64,000 nucleotides of DNA from Taudactylus pleione. Its lineage: Eukaryota > Chordata > Amphibia > Anura > Myobatrachidae. The notes under the pieces were generated by a model. It saw only the letters and a program-made list of their open reading frames with translations. It was not told where the DNA came from and made no database searches. The DNA lies in NCBI GenBank assembly GCA_031769625.1, contig JAUIMM010000686.1, forward strand, positions 3,866,001 through 3,930,000. The letters run 5' to 3'. This document shows, piece by piece, positions 10,135 through 22,266 of the stretch (positions within the stretch are counted from its first letter, which is position 1; each line of letters starts with the position of its first letter). Made by a program: the position numbers and the translations under genes.

Positions 10135-10660
10135 GTCTAGAAGACGAGCCATAATTATAATGTAGAATTCAGAAGCCAGTCAGGTTAATCTGGAAGCAGT
10201 AGAATCTCTTAAGCAGCTAGGAAAAGTACAGTGACCTCTATAAAACTTGGTCTCTAAATATTTCTTTAATTAGCAGGGCACTATGGGAGAGTATTTAGAG
10301 ACTATTTTAAACTTGGTCATATATCTATCAGTTACATTTGTTAAACCATTTCCGTGGTCACAAAGCAAAAGTGCACTACAGGTACCTCTTATGGTCAGAT
10401 CCCTTCATAGTCCATCTCCCACTGAAGTACAAGAATGGTCATTGTAAGATTGGGTAGTGTTGCTTCTCAGAGAACAATATGACCAGCCATTTGTGGATAT
10501 GTTGCCCTTACCTGATATAATCTGTGGACCTAAGAATACAGTTGCATTGGAAATGTCTTCCTCCATTGCCTCTGCAAGGATAATGCAGACTATTTAGTTA
10601 TCATTCATCTGATCTAAAAGATTGGTGAATTTGAAAGACCTGGATTATGTAATAGAAGTA

Positions 10661-10839
10661 GAGATGAGCGGTTCGGTTTTGCCTCAGTACTTTCCACCAA
10701 ATTTGGTTCTCAGAAGGAGGCAAAATGTCAACTGTAACAGACATCACAGCACAGATGTCTGTGAAAGATGACGTTTTGCCTCGCTCTGAGATCCAAATTT
10801 GACAGGAAGATCTGAGGCAAAACCGAACCGCTCACCTTT
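10661..10839. mobile_element. ~180-bp MITE ending GAGATGAGCGGTTCGGTTTTG
   Basis: The ends GAGATGAGCGGTTCGGTTTTGCCTCA and TGAGGCAAAACCGAACCGCTCACC are inverted repeats. AAGTA stands on both sides, but the right flank is an (AGT)n run, so the duplication is uncertain. A truncated relative lies at 12103-12222. Confidence 0.75.
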
Positions 10840-10840
<1 letters not shown>

Positions 10841-10872
<32 letters not shown>

Positions 10873-10873
10873 G
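10841..10873. repeat. (AGT)n microsatellite
   Basis: About eleven AGT/TAG units directly follow the MITE. Confidence 0.95.
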
Positions 10874-11783
10874 CTAAATATCTTTTGTTCCCATGACCTA
10901 CGAAGTAAAATCTCTCTGCAACTTTAACCTATACAGAAATATGGTGCTAAGCTTTTAGCCCGCCTGTCGGTGCTCATAAGAATGTGATCAAATTTAGTTG
11001 CTTTAGGAAGTCTCTTGTCTGCTTTGTGTAGGGACTGGAGACAACCAGACAAGCTTCAGTGGGAACGAATAAAAGAACATTACTTTGTGAGCACAATCTT
11101 CTGTTACCAGTCACTTCTCAACAGACGTTCAATCAAAATGCTAATAGGAAAGGCAACATGGGAACGAGGTTATTGTAATACTAATTGATAGGATAGAGGA
11201 TGTGTTTTGATAAGTGCTGCTGAAGATATTTTTCTGAAATACGATTCTCTTTAATTACAAAGACCTTAAATATAAAGAACACATGACTCATTGGCATTAT
11301 CCTTGGTAATGGTTTAAAGACAGTATCCAAGTTAAAAACAGTGAAAGGAGGAAAGACCTACTTTAAAGTCTGCAAGAGGTGGTGCTGTTATTTAAACTTT
11401 AGTTCCTGATTTGCATTATAATGAGGATTGTTATATCTGCAGCACTCCAGTGGAAATATACACAGTCATTATTTTATATGCACTTGGCTTCACCTTTTTA
11501 TGCTGAAGCAGTTATATAAAATGTCTCATGAACTGAGCAGGAAGTTACTTAATTGTAACAGTTAATTATTATTAGGATTTTATTATTTTACCTTGAGTGT
11601 GTTATATTGTAGGAAGAGGAAAAGTTGTGACCTAAGCAGTACAGGATGTTTCAATTAAACATTAGATGGATCATTATTGTTGGATCTTAAATCTAATGTT
11701 GAAATATAATATAAATAAGTTGTGGTCATCCTTCTGGTTCTCTGTGGCATTTACTTATAAAATCAGAGGAACTGCTTATTGAT
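10874..11783. other. Unrecognised stretch
   Basis: No gene, RNA or repeat end was recognised. Confidence 0.4.
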
Positions 11784-12055
11784 CAGTGTTGGACCGGAGC
11801 ATGAAGGACCCATTGGGGGAATGCAGTGGGTAGGGTCCCACTGGTGCATGCAGAGGAGGAGTCTGAGTACCCAGAAACCTCCTACACTGGCTGCATGTGG
11901 AAGGCCGGGCCAATATGGCCAACCCCCCCTCCCCCCCCCACACACACACACACACACACACACTCTTTCCATATACCCATGAGTCCTGGCATTATGACAA
12001 GAGGGGCGGGGTCTGAGTACTCAAGGTGTTGGCCCCCATCCTGCAGAAGCTAGTG
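11784..12055. repeat. hAT-like left end with (CA)n microsatellite
   Basis: Starts CAGTGTTGGACCGGAGCATGAAGGACCCA, which has the look of a hAT end. A C-run and (CA)n fill 11926-11962. No matching right end or duplication was found, so this is probably truncated. Confidence 0.45.
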
Positions 12056-12102
12056 CTTCAGAATAAAGGGAGTGTCCTCATACACTGTGGCTTCAGTCAT
12101 GC

Positions 12103-12222
12103 CATAATCTTTCACAGACATCTCAGCACAGATGTTCATGAAAGATGACATTTTGTCTCACGCTCTGAGATACAAACTAGGTGGGAAAATCTGAACCAAA
12201 ACCGAACTGCTCGTTTCTAACA
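12103..12222. repeat. Truncated copy of the 10661 MITE
   Basis: It shares CAGACATCTCAGCACAGATGT, GAAAGATGACATTTTG, CTCTGAGAT and the end CAAAACCGAACTGCTC with 10661-10839. The left end is missing. Confidence 0.65.
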
Positions 12223-12231
12223 TATATACTA

Positions 12232-12253
12232 TGTGTATGTATGTATATATATA

Positions 12254-12308
<55 letters not shown>
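12232..12308. repeat. (TA)n/(TG)n microsatellite
   Basis: TATGTATGTATATATATATGTGTGTG is followed by about 45 bases of pure TA. Confidence 0.95.
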
Positions 12309-12309
<1 letters not shown>

Positions 12310-12624
12310 TACTGTATATGTTAGAAATGAGCAGTATATATACACATACATACACATACCAATCAACCATAACTTTAAAATCCTCATTATAATGCAAATC
12401 AGGAACTAAAGTAGGAAGCCACTCTTCTGTATTTCAGCCAGCCCTACCCAGCTACTAGTGGCTGCAGCTGGTGAAATGTGCATGCGCGGCTCCCCACCGC
12501 TAGTGCGTATATGTTCCGGTCCCAGCGCCTGTCTGATCTATTACGCAGGTGCCGGTACCCCACTGGGAGGTATCTCCACAGTCCCTCCTCCCTCGCAGCA
12601 GCGGCAGCCCCCCTCATCCAAGAC

Positions 12625-13036
12625 TCTATAGCTATTTTTCGTGGTTTGGTCTGGGCCCCTTAGTATCAAGGGAAGAGAAATCTTAATGCTACAGCATAAT
12701 ATGACATTCTAGAAAAACTCTGTGCTCCTAACCTTTTGACAACACTTTTGGCAAGGTCGTTTCATATTGCAGTGTGGCAATGCCATCATGTACTAAGTCA
12801 GGCCCTATTAGAAATTGTTTGATGTGGAAGAACTTGACGGGCCTTCAGAAAGACCTGACATCAACCCCAATGAATATCTTTATGGCAATTTGGAATATGT
12901 CCAGGCCGTCTTGCCCAAAACCTGTGCCAGACCAGACTAGTTATTTTGCTGAATGGATGTGTATCTCAGAAGCTGTGTTTCAAAATGTAGTGGAAAGCCT
13001 TCCTGTAAGAGTGATTCTATTACAACAGCAATGGTG
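12625..13036 (+). pseudogene. Tc1-like transposase C-terminal fragment
   Basis: The DNA follows a Tc1/mariner DD34E transposase from FFVVWSGPL-like sequence through an LCAPN segment to VEELDGPS-, then the LTSTPMNIF stretch that replaces the DLNPIE catalytic block. It ends with AVFQNVVESLPVRV and a run just short of the usual stop. Several frameshifts are needed to follow it, and the N-terminal DNA-binding half and both terminal repeats are absent. It is an old relic and codes for nothing. Confidence 0.82.
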
Positions 13037-13087
13037 AGGCTTAAGTTGGTAATTTACTAGAACATTCATCCAATCATCCAACTAGTT

Positions 13088-14524
13088 CAGTGGTTCCCAA
13101 ACTTTTTCACTTCATGGCCCCCTTAGTATCTCATTGGTTTTTCGCGGCACCCCTAGGCCAAAGTATGGCCATGTCAAAATCCTTAAATGTTCGCAGACTT
13201 TGTGATGTTGGTTTAAGTGTCAAATAGCGCTGCTTATAGCACATTTGGCACTTATCACCTCTTCTTACATCTCTCCCACTGTTACTGACTATGGGCCTGA
13301 TTCAGAGCCGCTCGTAAGCGGCCGTTCGTTCGTTCCGAGCGATGTTTGCCCAACTGCGCATGCGTACGGATCGTAATACGCATGCGCAAACCAGTCAGTG
13401 CGGCCGAAAATCGTTTGTTCTCTAAATAGCGAATGCCTGATAATATGAGTGACAGGAGGAGGCGTATGTGGGTGGTAACAGGGGAAGGTGCTTGAAAACG
13501 GGGAGTGGAGATCCGAACGCAGGCATGCTTAAAGGTCAAAACGGACGTTTTATGGGTGTGCATAATTAATACAGCAGCGTCACTGACCACGTCACTGGGT
13601 TATTTTATAGTCAGAACTGCTCGCAAATATGTGGTAGTAAAAACCAACCACAAGAATAGCGAGTAGTTCATACGCTGGTCGATGTACTCGATTAATCTAA
13701 TAAATAGCGGACATGACGTAGGATGCGAGCGGCCAGGGGCGCAGTTATCCAAAAAACGACCACAAGTTTTGTTCGCTGGTTCAGACATAGCGGCGTGAAC
13801 AGACTGCAAAGAGCGAACGGTTCATTTGAATAGCCAGCCCTTTTTTCTGAGCGAACGACCGCAAATAGCGTCCGGCTCTGAATCAGGCCCTATATTTAGC
13901 ACTGGTGTGGGATGGAAGGTAGTATTGGGGACCATGGTAATGATATTATTACATTATTATATATATTTTAACTGAAGATATAAGTGCAAAAGTAAAAAGT
14001 ATGTAAGTCTTATGCACTTTATATCTATTTAAAACATCTATAACCATGTAATAATACATTTACCATGGTCTGCAATTCTCCCACCCCACACCAGTGCTAA
14101 ATATACAGATTATTTAACAATTAAACACATGATAAAAAGTAGGGTTAAAATAAATATTAAATTACATATATGAAATTGTAATAAATAATAACTACACTAT
14201 CACTACACTTCAGGCACCCTCTGTGTGACAAAATATCACTAACCTAAGCAGAGGCAAGGAGCCACGCAGCCTGCAGGAGAAGAAAGGAGTCCAGAAAGTG
14301 TAGGAGGAGGCGGGGCCGTACGGCTCTGACTGTGACTGTCAGCGAGACTGTTAGAGCCAGCAGCAAAAGCAAAGCATGGAGCCAGCCGCCAGCTGCATAG
14401 AGAGGCAGCGAGCACACACCCCGACCAGCTTACTAGCTGCACTGTCAAACCATCCACCCACGGCACCCCTGCATAAGCGCCGCGGCACCCCTGGGAGCAG
14501 CAGCGCACACTTTGGGAACCGCTG
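13088..14524. mobile_element. 1.4-kb hAT-like element with nested MITE
   Basis: Ends are CAGTGGTTCCCAAAC and GTTTGGGAACCGCTG. A perfect 8-bp target duplication AACTAGTT flanks it (13080-13087 and 14525-14532). Subterminal GGCACCCCT repeats occur near both ends. There is no transposase frame. An independent MITE sits at 13293-13890, and just beyond it is an inner inverted pair (TATATTTAGCACTGGTGTGG at 13891, complement near 14085-14105). Confidence 0.92.
13293..13890. mobile_element. 598-bp Harbinger-like MITE nested in the hAT element
   Basis: The ends GGGCCTGATTCAGAGCCG and CGGCTCTGAATCAGGCCC are perfect inverted repeats, flanked by the 3-bp duplication TAT (13290-13292, 13891-13893). The interior is rich in GCGAACG/CGTTCGC motifs. 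Relatives lie at 16078 and 35226. Confidence 0.88.
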
Positions 14525-14532
14525 AACTAGTT

Positions 14533-16077
14533 GGTTGAAAATCTGGTAATATATGGGAGCAAATGACAATCATCCATTTGCTCCCAACGCCCGGGAAAAA
14601 AGCCAAAAATGGTCGTTCAGACAAGTCGGTTAAATCTGTTTGATTTATTTAACAAACTCGTCTGAACAACGGTTTTTGTCCAACTAGTTGTATGAAAGTT
14701 GGTTTAGTGTTTGGGCAACTTAACTCCATATTAATGCCTTTGATTTTGGAGTGAGATGTTCAACAAGCACATGTGGTTGTGATGTTCAGGTGTTCACATA
14801 CTTCAGTGTATGTTCACAAGATAATGCATTTATTTACATTTTGAATCTGATACGTACTTTTACAGAAGTTCTAAAACCTGCTTTCAGTATGAAGTAGCTA
14901 TTGATACTTCATTATAAATGACTAAGAACTAGTGATATCACTGACACGTGACATGGTTAAGTCACTAGTTCCTAGGACTAAAAGGATAGCTATGGGTTCT
15001 GAGAACATAGCTCCTGCTGGCCACCATACAGTGCATAAGCCACTATTTTCCCACGGCATATAATTGTATGAATGGTGCAGATATGTTTTTGAATTGTATT
15101 AATATTAATGCCCCTCTCTATCTGATTGCCAGCTTTTGCAATATTTTAAATGGCAAACTGTTCATTTTTACATTTTCTTCATTGTTTCATTGCTTACTGT
15201 TATTCATAAAGCTGGTTTTCAGAGAGTGTAATTGATATAAAGGTAAATGTACACTCTGATTTAAACTTGCTGTGTGTATTTCTTACTGGAATAGAGCAGG
15301 TGATGCTGATTAGGGGAGGGGAACTAGCCTTCCTTTCAATTTGTCAGGTTTTTTTTCTTTTCTCAAAGACCTGCCAGGGAAGAAAGGGCAATTAATAGGC
15401 TTGAAGTCATTTCTGATGTGTCAGTATTTCTGCCTTGCTTCCAAGTGATAATGTTCACTGGCTTCAGGCCTCACGGGAGCCTTCCATCTTATTAACTTGT
15501 CTAGGAGACACAGTGAGTGGGGACAGTGTGGGCCACTGGTTGACATGAAACAAAGATTTGTGTCGTGGAGAGCGGTAAATGCTGGGTGAACTGAGGGAAG
15601 GTAAAAAAAAAAAGTACTGAAATGGAGTAACACTGCTTTTGTTAACCAAAAGAAATGCTTACACACCTTGTAGCCTATACATTATTTCAGTATTTGGAAT
15701 TGATAGATGCACATGAGATTGCTTGATTTATAATGAATCTACATACATTTGTGAACTAATTTTGAGCTGAATTCTGCAGGGTAAAGCCATCTCTGGAATT
15801 ATGTATGTATGGGATCTGTTGTCCAGAATGCATAATACTTTGTGTTTTCCAGATGTTTTTTATTTTCTGCAATATAAAGCACTGTGCTTAAAATGTTATT
15901 ACTTACACCTAGAATTGTCCAGTGTCTTTTCCTGCACTATTCTAGCATTTACCTTTTATTTGATTGTATAGTAGCTTTAAGTGACTGTAGGAGAATTAAT
16001 CTGCCACTCATATTCTTACATTATCCTTCCTCCTAAATATCATGATTTCACCTGGACTGTAACAGTTTGAGCGCTCT
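14533..16077. other. Unrecognised stretch
   Basis: No gene was found. A short imperfect palindrome around AACTAGTGATATCACTGAC...GTCACTAGTT occurs near 14926-14970; nothing else was noted. Confidence 0.4.
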
Positions 16078-16419
16078 GAGCCTGATTCAGAGCCGGACGG
16101 TCTGACAGAGCGCTCGCGCTGAATCAGGGCCGGGTTTTTTTTTTTTTTTCAGAATGGAATCCTGGCCGCTCGCATAGCTGTGGGTGACCAGCCACAGCTA
16201 TAGCGAGCGGCCATGATGATGGTTGCAATGGTCAAGACCATCGCAACCATCGGGCTTGCGACGAGACCCTTGTGGTAGGGTCTCGTTGCCGCAAGCCCCA
16301 GAGAGCTTTCGGCTCAAACAGAGTGGGTCTCGCGCATGTGCACGACGGAGCCGGCTCCATCGTGCTCATGCGCACTGGGCCACCATCGATCCGCTTGCGA
16401 GCGGGTCTGAAACAGGCCC
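16078..16419. mobile_element. 342-bp Harbinger-like MITE
   Basis: Ends GAGCCTGATTCAGAGCC and GGGTCTGAAACAGGCCC match the 13293 family and are flanked by TCT on both sides (16075-16077, 16420-16422). The interior contains several nested hairpins, such as GATGGTTGCAATGGTC/GACCATCGCAACCATC and GACGAGACCCT/AGGGTCTCGT. Confidence 0.8.
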
Positions 16420-16478
16420 TCTGTCCCACCTGTCCTGGTTGTGACGGAAGTTTTAGAGAGATGTCCCAATCTCCACTG

Positions 16479-16804
16479 AGTGGTGTATTAAGAGAGGAGA
16501 GGGCCCAGTTTCCCGTCCCAGGGCCTCCATCTCTCACCGCAGCGATCGGCAGCGGACTGACCGCAGCAGTAGACTTTGGGCACTAGTCTGTGCCCAGGGT
16601 TTACTGTGCATGCGCAGCTAACCATTGGCCACGCTAACCGCATGGTAACCGTATTCCCAGTGATTTCCCCATTGCGCTGGAAAAATGGCCGCGGCTGACA
16701 TTTTCCAGACCAAATATGGGTGCAGGGTGTGTGGTGCGGGCCCCACCCGGGATCCAGGGCCCATGTGCACCGTACACCCTGCACCCATTATAGATACGCC
16801 CGTG
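16479..16804. mobile_element. hAT-like non-autonomous element (reverse-oriented relative of 32442)
   Basis: The right end (CATTATAGATACGCCC) and the interior GGGTGCAGGGTG / CACCCTGCACCC pairs match the reverse complement of 32442-32746. TCCACTG occurs just outside both ends (16472-16478, 16805-16811), a probable 7- to 8-bp duplication. Confidence 0.65.
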
Positions 16805-17029
16805 TCCACTGCTCTGCTATTTATGTTTGGATAAGGGGCAGACTAGGACTATTAACTGCTAGGCCTGCCCCCACTGTAATACACTCACTCATTGTGCCTG
16901 TCCCCACTTTAATGCACTCACTCACTCATTGTGTTGTGGTCTCTCTGTCCCGATTCACTGTGTTTTTTTGACATGAATAATTACTGTGCAGTATTAATTA
17001 TTTACTCCTCTTAACAGTTTTCTGAACTT

Positions 17030-17300
17030 GTCATCCAAAGCAAAGTGCCCCCCACTTACTTACATTCTCCCCAATGGCACTAATCACCATTGGGAAGTCC
17101 TGAGGGTCTTCATCAAAGCATACCCTTCCACCACATAAACATGTTACCAGGTCTCTGTCCCTCCCACCTCAGCCATCTCTACCTTGCTTACTTCCTGCAC
17201 TCAGGTCCCCCTCTACACACTTATGCCTCATGTCATCTGTCCGTCTCCCCTCTCCCCTAGATTGTATGCTCCTAGGAGCAGGGTCCTCCTCCCCACTACA
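17030..17300 (+). pseudogene. L2/CR1-like LINE 3' end fragment
   Basis: The pyrimidine-rich tail (CTCCCACCTCAGCCATCTCTACC, then CCTAGATTGTATGCTCCTAGGAGCAGGG) has the pattern of the 3' end of vertebrate L2/CR1-type LINEs, where 'ATTGTAAGCTC..GAGCAGGG' recurs. The segment at 37020-37500 carries the same motif. No open frame survives. Confidence 0.5.
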
Positions 17301-17379
17301 TAATATTTTTGATTCTTTAGCTTCAGATCAATGTTACCATGAGACATATTTACTGACTTTATTTTCCTCTCTGGGAGAA

Positions 17380-17685
17380 GCCTGGAGGAGAGATGAGGTG
17401 GGCGACAACGTTAGACCCCGTCCCTTCTCAGTAAAATGCCAGAAATTATGCATATTTATATATGGGTGGGGCCAAATGAGACAATTCTCATATAATCGCA
17501 TCATAATCGCTGCACCCTGTACTCACGGAGTGCCGATCCCCAGAAATATTCTCCCCATTCGGCTCATTTCATTAGGAAGTGGGCAGGATGTGGGAGAAGT
17601 GCTTACTCTTCCTGGGGCGTAGGGGGTTACCTGAAATATCTTGAGCCCCCCCGTTGGTTCTGGGAGAGTAGGCAAGTATGCCTTG
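17380..17685. repeat. Fragment of the CATACTTGCC hAT family
   Basis: The right end GGGAGAGTAGGCAAGTATG matches the right ends at 44690 and 60138. The left end and duplication were not found, so the start is a guess. Confidence 0.45.
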
Positions 17686-17699
17686 TGATAATATAAAGA

Positions 17700-18625
17700 A
17701 GTAGGGATGCAATTAGGCAATATGACTAAGTAACACATTTAAGCGGCAGCATATATCATATCTCCCTTTAAATATTAACCATCTAATTTGTATTTAAAAT
17801 ACTACATACTAGCCTAAACCACACTGTGTAATCTTAATGTATAATATCCCATATTTATTTGAAGCCTGCAGCTTACTTTAATATAACAAGCTAATATTGA
17901 AGACAAACTGATTGCTCTCCATTCTTTCTGCTCTTCTCATCTTGTACTCTCTCTCCTGGTCCCATTTCTCCCCCTCGGCCCCTGCTCTCTATGGTCTCTC
18001 CTCATATGTCCCCCCTCTGTGTCTGTCTCTCTGCCTGTTCTCTCTCTCTGTCTCTCTTTATTCTTTCTTATATGTTTGGTACATATTACTTGTAGCATTC
18101 CCATTCAGTGTAATATTTCTTGTGAATTCCAAAAATAAATGTTAAATATTGTCATGTGTTTAACCAGATATAGCACAGGAAAGTGGATTTTCTTTGGTGA
18201 TCCAGGAAACTTGTGCGCTATTCCAACTGTGCACCTGTCTACTTCTTAGGTTATTTCTGTCAGTCGGACACATTGATTGTAACTTTTGATTTCACTAGAG
18301 ACGCACTAACTTGAGTCAGACCTGAACTCCTCTGTTCTTCTAGGATGACATTTAAAATCGTTTGAACTGTCATAACTCCTATCATGATTCATGGCTCAGG
18401 CTACGATTTGGTGGCACAGGAGTATATACCACTTGCTTGCCCTTCATGCATTTTTGCTGTGAATAGCTTTGTCAGAAGCGGATGTGTGAGCTCAATTACC
18501 AGGCACGGTTTCAGACTTTGGTACAATTTCCTGCACATTTTATTCCACAGTTTTGAGTGGAGAATACAGGTATAGCTCACTCACATGTGTGAAATGAGTA
18601 TCAGTGCAGCACTCCGTTCTTACAG
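17700..18625. other. Unrecognised stretch with pyrimidine-rich segment
   Basis: A CT-rich run (about 17915-18065) carries CTCTCT repeats. No gene was recognised. Confidence 0.4.
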
Positions 18626-18627
18626 TA

Positions 18628-19046
18628 CAGGTTGAGTCTCCCATATCCAAAATACTTGGGACCAGGGGTATTATGGATAACGGAATATTCCGTATTTTGG
18701 AATATTTGCATATCATAATGAAATATCTTGGGAATGGGACCCAAATATACATACAGAATGCATTTATGTGTTATATACACCTTATACACAAAGCCTGCAG
18801 GTCATTTTATACAATATTTTTAACAATTTTGTGGCTCAAGCAAAGTTTGTGTACATACATGAAATATATTTGTTTCATATACACCTTATACACAAAGCCT
18901 GAAGGTAATTTTACACAATATTTTTAATTTGTGCTTTAGACAAAATTTGTGTACATTGAACCATCAAAAATCAAAAGTTTCATTATCTCAGTCATGCCAA
19001 AATTATTCCGTATTTCGGAATATTTGGATATGGGAGACTCGACCTG
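18628..19046. mobile_element. 419-bp Tigger/pogo-like MITE
   Basis: Ends CAGGTTGAGTCTCCCATATCC and GGATATGGGAGACTCGACCTG are inverted repeats with a TA duplication (18626-18627, 19047-19048). Ends like these, and the GGAATATTCCGTATTTTGGAAT subterminal motifs, are typical of Tigger-type Tc1/mariner relatives. An inner direct repeat (TATACACCTTATACACAAAGCCTG) occurs twice. A second copy lies at 34065-34752 in the other orientation. Confidence 0.85.
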
Positions 19047-19048
19047 TA

Positions 19049-20586
19049 CAAAGGAAATCAAGAAATATTGTAACAAGTCACACATCTTATTACATTTATT
19101 TGAAATGTTCAAGTGGTACAGTTACTATTTTTGCCGATATTGGGCTCACATTTTTTTTTTAATAACCGTCATCGAATAACCCAAAACAATTTACTTGTAA
19201 ATGGTTTCAAATAGTTTATGCTGTTGTTGAGCACAGCGTTGCTGATGCTATTAGTGTCTACATGTTCTTTTTTTACTTTTCACGACTTGTGAACTACGTA
19301 TTCCATTTGTGTCATTGCTTAGAATCCCTTCATCCATTCCTTGCACGTCCATGTGTGTGATGTGTGTACCCGTGCCACATTGTTTACTCTGCTTTCTTCT
19401 GCCTCTGGCCGCACAGTCAGCATGTATATGCCCTTCATTTACAACTGCTGGGATGGGATGTAATGCTTGGTTTGATCTGGGATCTCTTTTGATTAGGTGG
19501 CCTGGGATAGGTCTGTTCAGCCATTCTCTCTTTGGCAGACCAGCAGAAGCCTACAAATCTGAGTAATCCCTTCAGTGTCACACAGCGTCTGTTACATTGC
19601 GGGATGGAAGAGCATTACAAACTCATTTCTCTCGTTTACTCTGAAAGCTGTACATGAGCGCCTTGAGTGACATTGATTATAATTGATGAATTTTGACCTT
19701 CAGGAAAGACACTCGCTTATCATAGAGCCTTATTCATTTTTTTTTCAACTGTTAACTGTGCTGCTGTGAATGGTGCAGAAATGCTGACAAATAAGTCCCT
19801 TCTCCGATTTGTGGTCCTCAAACACAATAAAAATGGGATGTGATCACCAGTCACTTTATAGCGGAGAGTGGGAGAAGGCTAAGGGCAAAAACTGCACAAG
19901 CAAAAATTCATATTGGGTTTTGCAATAAAAGCTTTAATGTATAATATACACAAATATAAGTTTTATTTATTAAATACTTTTAAAGTTAGCACGAAAAAAA
20001 GAAAGCCTGAAGTTGCCAGAACATACATTGTATATAGCAGCATTTCAGATGTTCCGTGGTTCAAACGTATGAAATAAAGGTGCTTCATGTTCAAAATCAG
20101 AACATATTATACACTGGCTATTGTCATATCCATAGGTTGTATAATAAGTTTCCCATTCCCTTATGCCCTTTGAAAGAGAGCCATGCTCAGGCAGAGTGAC
20201 TCTCAGTGCTCAGTGGTTGAGTAATGGATCAGGAATTTTTAGTAATGGTTAACATGGAGTCACAAAAATTTCCCTGAGTCTCCTATTGTTTTTTATTTAT
20301 GTGAGTGTATGTATAGATAGATATATATTATATTTTTTCTTTATTTTATTTTCTGATTTAAGAACCAAAAAAATACTATAGATAAAACATCCTATAAAAC
20401 AATGATGACCAACAGACACATTACTATGTTACATTTCTAAATCTGCCAGTACGACTGCCTGCCCTGGCAGCACACTTGTCCAACTTATGGAGTGCCAGGA
20501 GATGCACACCGCTACATACAAAGGTGCCATTCTTCCTACTGCCGATACTTGTTTTTTTGATATAATGAGGTCACATGCAAGTTAGA
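19049..20586. other. Unrecognised stretch
   Basis: No gene or terminal repeat was recognised. A TA-rich run occurs near 20310-20350. Confidence 0.4.
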
Positions 20587-21400
20587 ATCGGGATTTTAGC
20601 AGCATTCAGAGCCGTAACTAGACTTTTTGGTGCCCTGTGCCAGAAAGAGCATTGGTGCCTCTGTCCCCCCCCCCCCCATTTTTTAAGTTTAAGATAGTGC
20701 ACCTGAAAAAGGGCCATGGCCTCATGGGGAGGGGCCAGGGAAGAGGTAGGGGGACCAGGAGATGCTATGGATAAAAGAAGAGTAGCCTACAAGTGACAAT
20801 GATAATGAACAGGATAATTTACAGGCTCAAACAGCGCCCCTTGCCCTGTTTGTGCCCTGTGCCACGGCACTGGTCGCACTACCCTAGTTACGGCCCAGGC
20901 AGGATTGTTCAGATTTTTCAGATATCTGAGTAATAACACTTTGTAGGTAGATATTGGAATATAAGAAGAACCAGTGCGTCCATCCCCATCATTCGATAGT
21001 GTTATTACAGTTGTCCATAGGAATGCAAGCTTGGAAAATGCCCACCAAATATGCAAGGTAGTACTCAGAGCAGCATTACATCTCCCGCAGAACACAGACA
21101 CATTTTGGGAGAATTTATGAAGAAAGATACGGGATCCTGTACCATCTGAGAGAAGAGATATGGGTTAGTTGGAATAGTTTGGTTCATTCACTATCTCCAA
21201 AAGGTCTAGGTCTATATAACTTGGCAGTGCGTCAAATACGCCAGGATAATATATACTGCTTGCAGTATTACTTCTCTCCCAATCCTTATGAAACCGTTTA
21301 AGATCTTCAATCCATTGTTAAACTTTAAAAATAAGTAACCCTGAATTGGAACAGGACAGATTCCACAATTCAAGATCCTTCAGTCTGTGTTGAGATCTTC
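20587..21400 (-). pseudogene. L1-like LINE ORF2 C-terminal fragment, minus strand
   Basis: The minus-strand frame from 21101 downward carries FCGRCNAALSTTLHIWW followed by AFLWTTV. This is the Cys-x2-Cys...HIWW...FW pattern at the C-terminus of L1/Tx1-type ORF2 proteins. Upstream minus-strand sequence (21120-21250) has the preceding WYRTP-like block in broken frames. The frame is interrupted by stops and by a hAT element at 20607-20898. It is paired with a plus-strand ORF2 segment at 21400-21780; see the findings. Confidence 0.6.
20607..20898. mobile_element. 292-bp hAT MITE inside the LINE fragment
   Basis: Ends CAGAGCCGTAACTAG and CTAGTTACGGCCCAG are inverted repeats. The flanks GCAGCATT (20599-20606) and GCAGGATT (20899-20906) match at 7 of 8 positions, as expected for an aged hAT duplication. 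A poly-C run occurs at 20666-20677. Confidence 0.82.
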
Positions 21401-21780
21401 CTTCCACTCCTAACAAACTTGCTACCTAGGCATTACACTTTTTCTATTGATAATATCAATTTCAACTTATTTCCTCTTCTGACTAGAATTAATTCAGACC
21501 TTAGGACCTGACATCTCGATATTACTCCTGGCTAGGAAGAACTAATATACTGAAAATTAATATTCTAACTGGATCCTATAGGTCTTCCATGTAGTACCGA
21601 AAAAGGTTCTTTTTCTTTACATGCCTAAACTCAAAAAGCCACAATATTTTGCATATATTCAATATAAGAGGAGTTACAAATGCACTTATTTGTAGGATAT
21701 CATCAGTCAATCAAGTTAGCTAAGTGCTGGCTTGGAAGCCTTTCTGATGTGTTAAGCATTGGATAATTATTGAAAACCTT
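21400..21780 (+). pseudogene. L1-like LINE ORF2 reverse-transcriptase-distal segment, plus strand
   Basis: The plus strand encodes YYSWLGRTNILKINIL, closely matching the conserved SWLGR-N-LKM block that follows the reverse transcriptase in L1-type ORF2. The downstream KLKKPQYFAY-like sequence fits the next block. Stops and frameshifts break the frame. In an intact element this segment lies upstream of the HIWW region found on the opposite strand at 20787-21101. Confidence 0.55.
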
Positions 21781-21944
21781 TGCACCTAAACACCCATTTA
21801 TATCATTCCTTAAATAAATTATATACCTGTGTTTTCTCATTCTACTCTGGGTCCTACCCTGGATTGTTGGCACAGACTGGGCTTTCTGAAAAAGATATCC
21901 TCTTCTTTGTCTCCCCTTACTTCTCTCAATTACAACTCTTAGGT

Positions 21945-21964
21945 TTTTTTTTTTTTTTTTTTTA
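21945..21964. repeat. Poly-T run
   Basis: About 20 consecutive T residues. It could be the poly-A tail of a minus-strand retroposon, but no clear body was identified. Confidence 0.5.
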
Positions 21965-22266
21965 CATGTGTTCACTTATTACAGTATGTTGTGATGCTAC
22001 CAGTGGGTGTATGGTTACGCTCTTAGGTCCTTGCACCTCCATTTGATGTCAGTGTCTCTGATTATGGCCATTTTTGTGTAACCATTTTGAATTGCTCTTT
22101 GAATTAAACTAGTTACACCACTTTCAGACAGGAAAAAGCCGAGATCCCGGCTCTTACCCGGCATTTTTTGGAATATAGTTGTTTTGTCAGTCCCTGCCTG
22201 CATTCCCCTTCAGACAGAAGAGCAAATTATCGGGTCAAACATTTGAACCCGGAAATTGCTGATTAA

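Noticed and set aside
12478..12663. 61-codon frame with Ala-rich stretch before the Tc1 fragment
   Set aside because: Its end runs into the Tc1 transposase relic in the wrong frame; there is no support as a gene.
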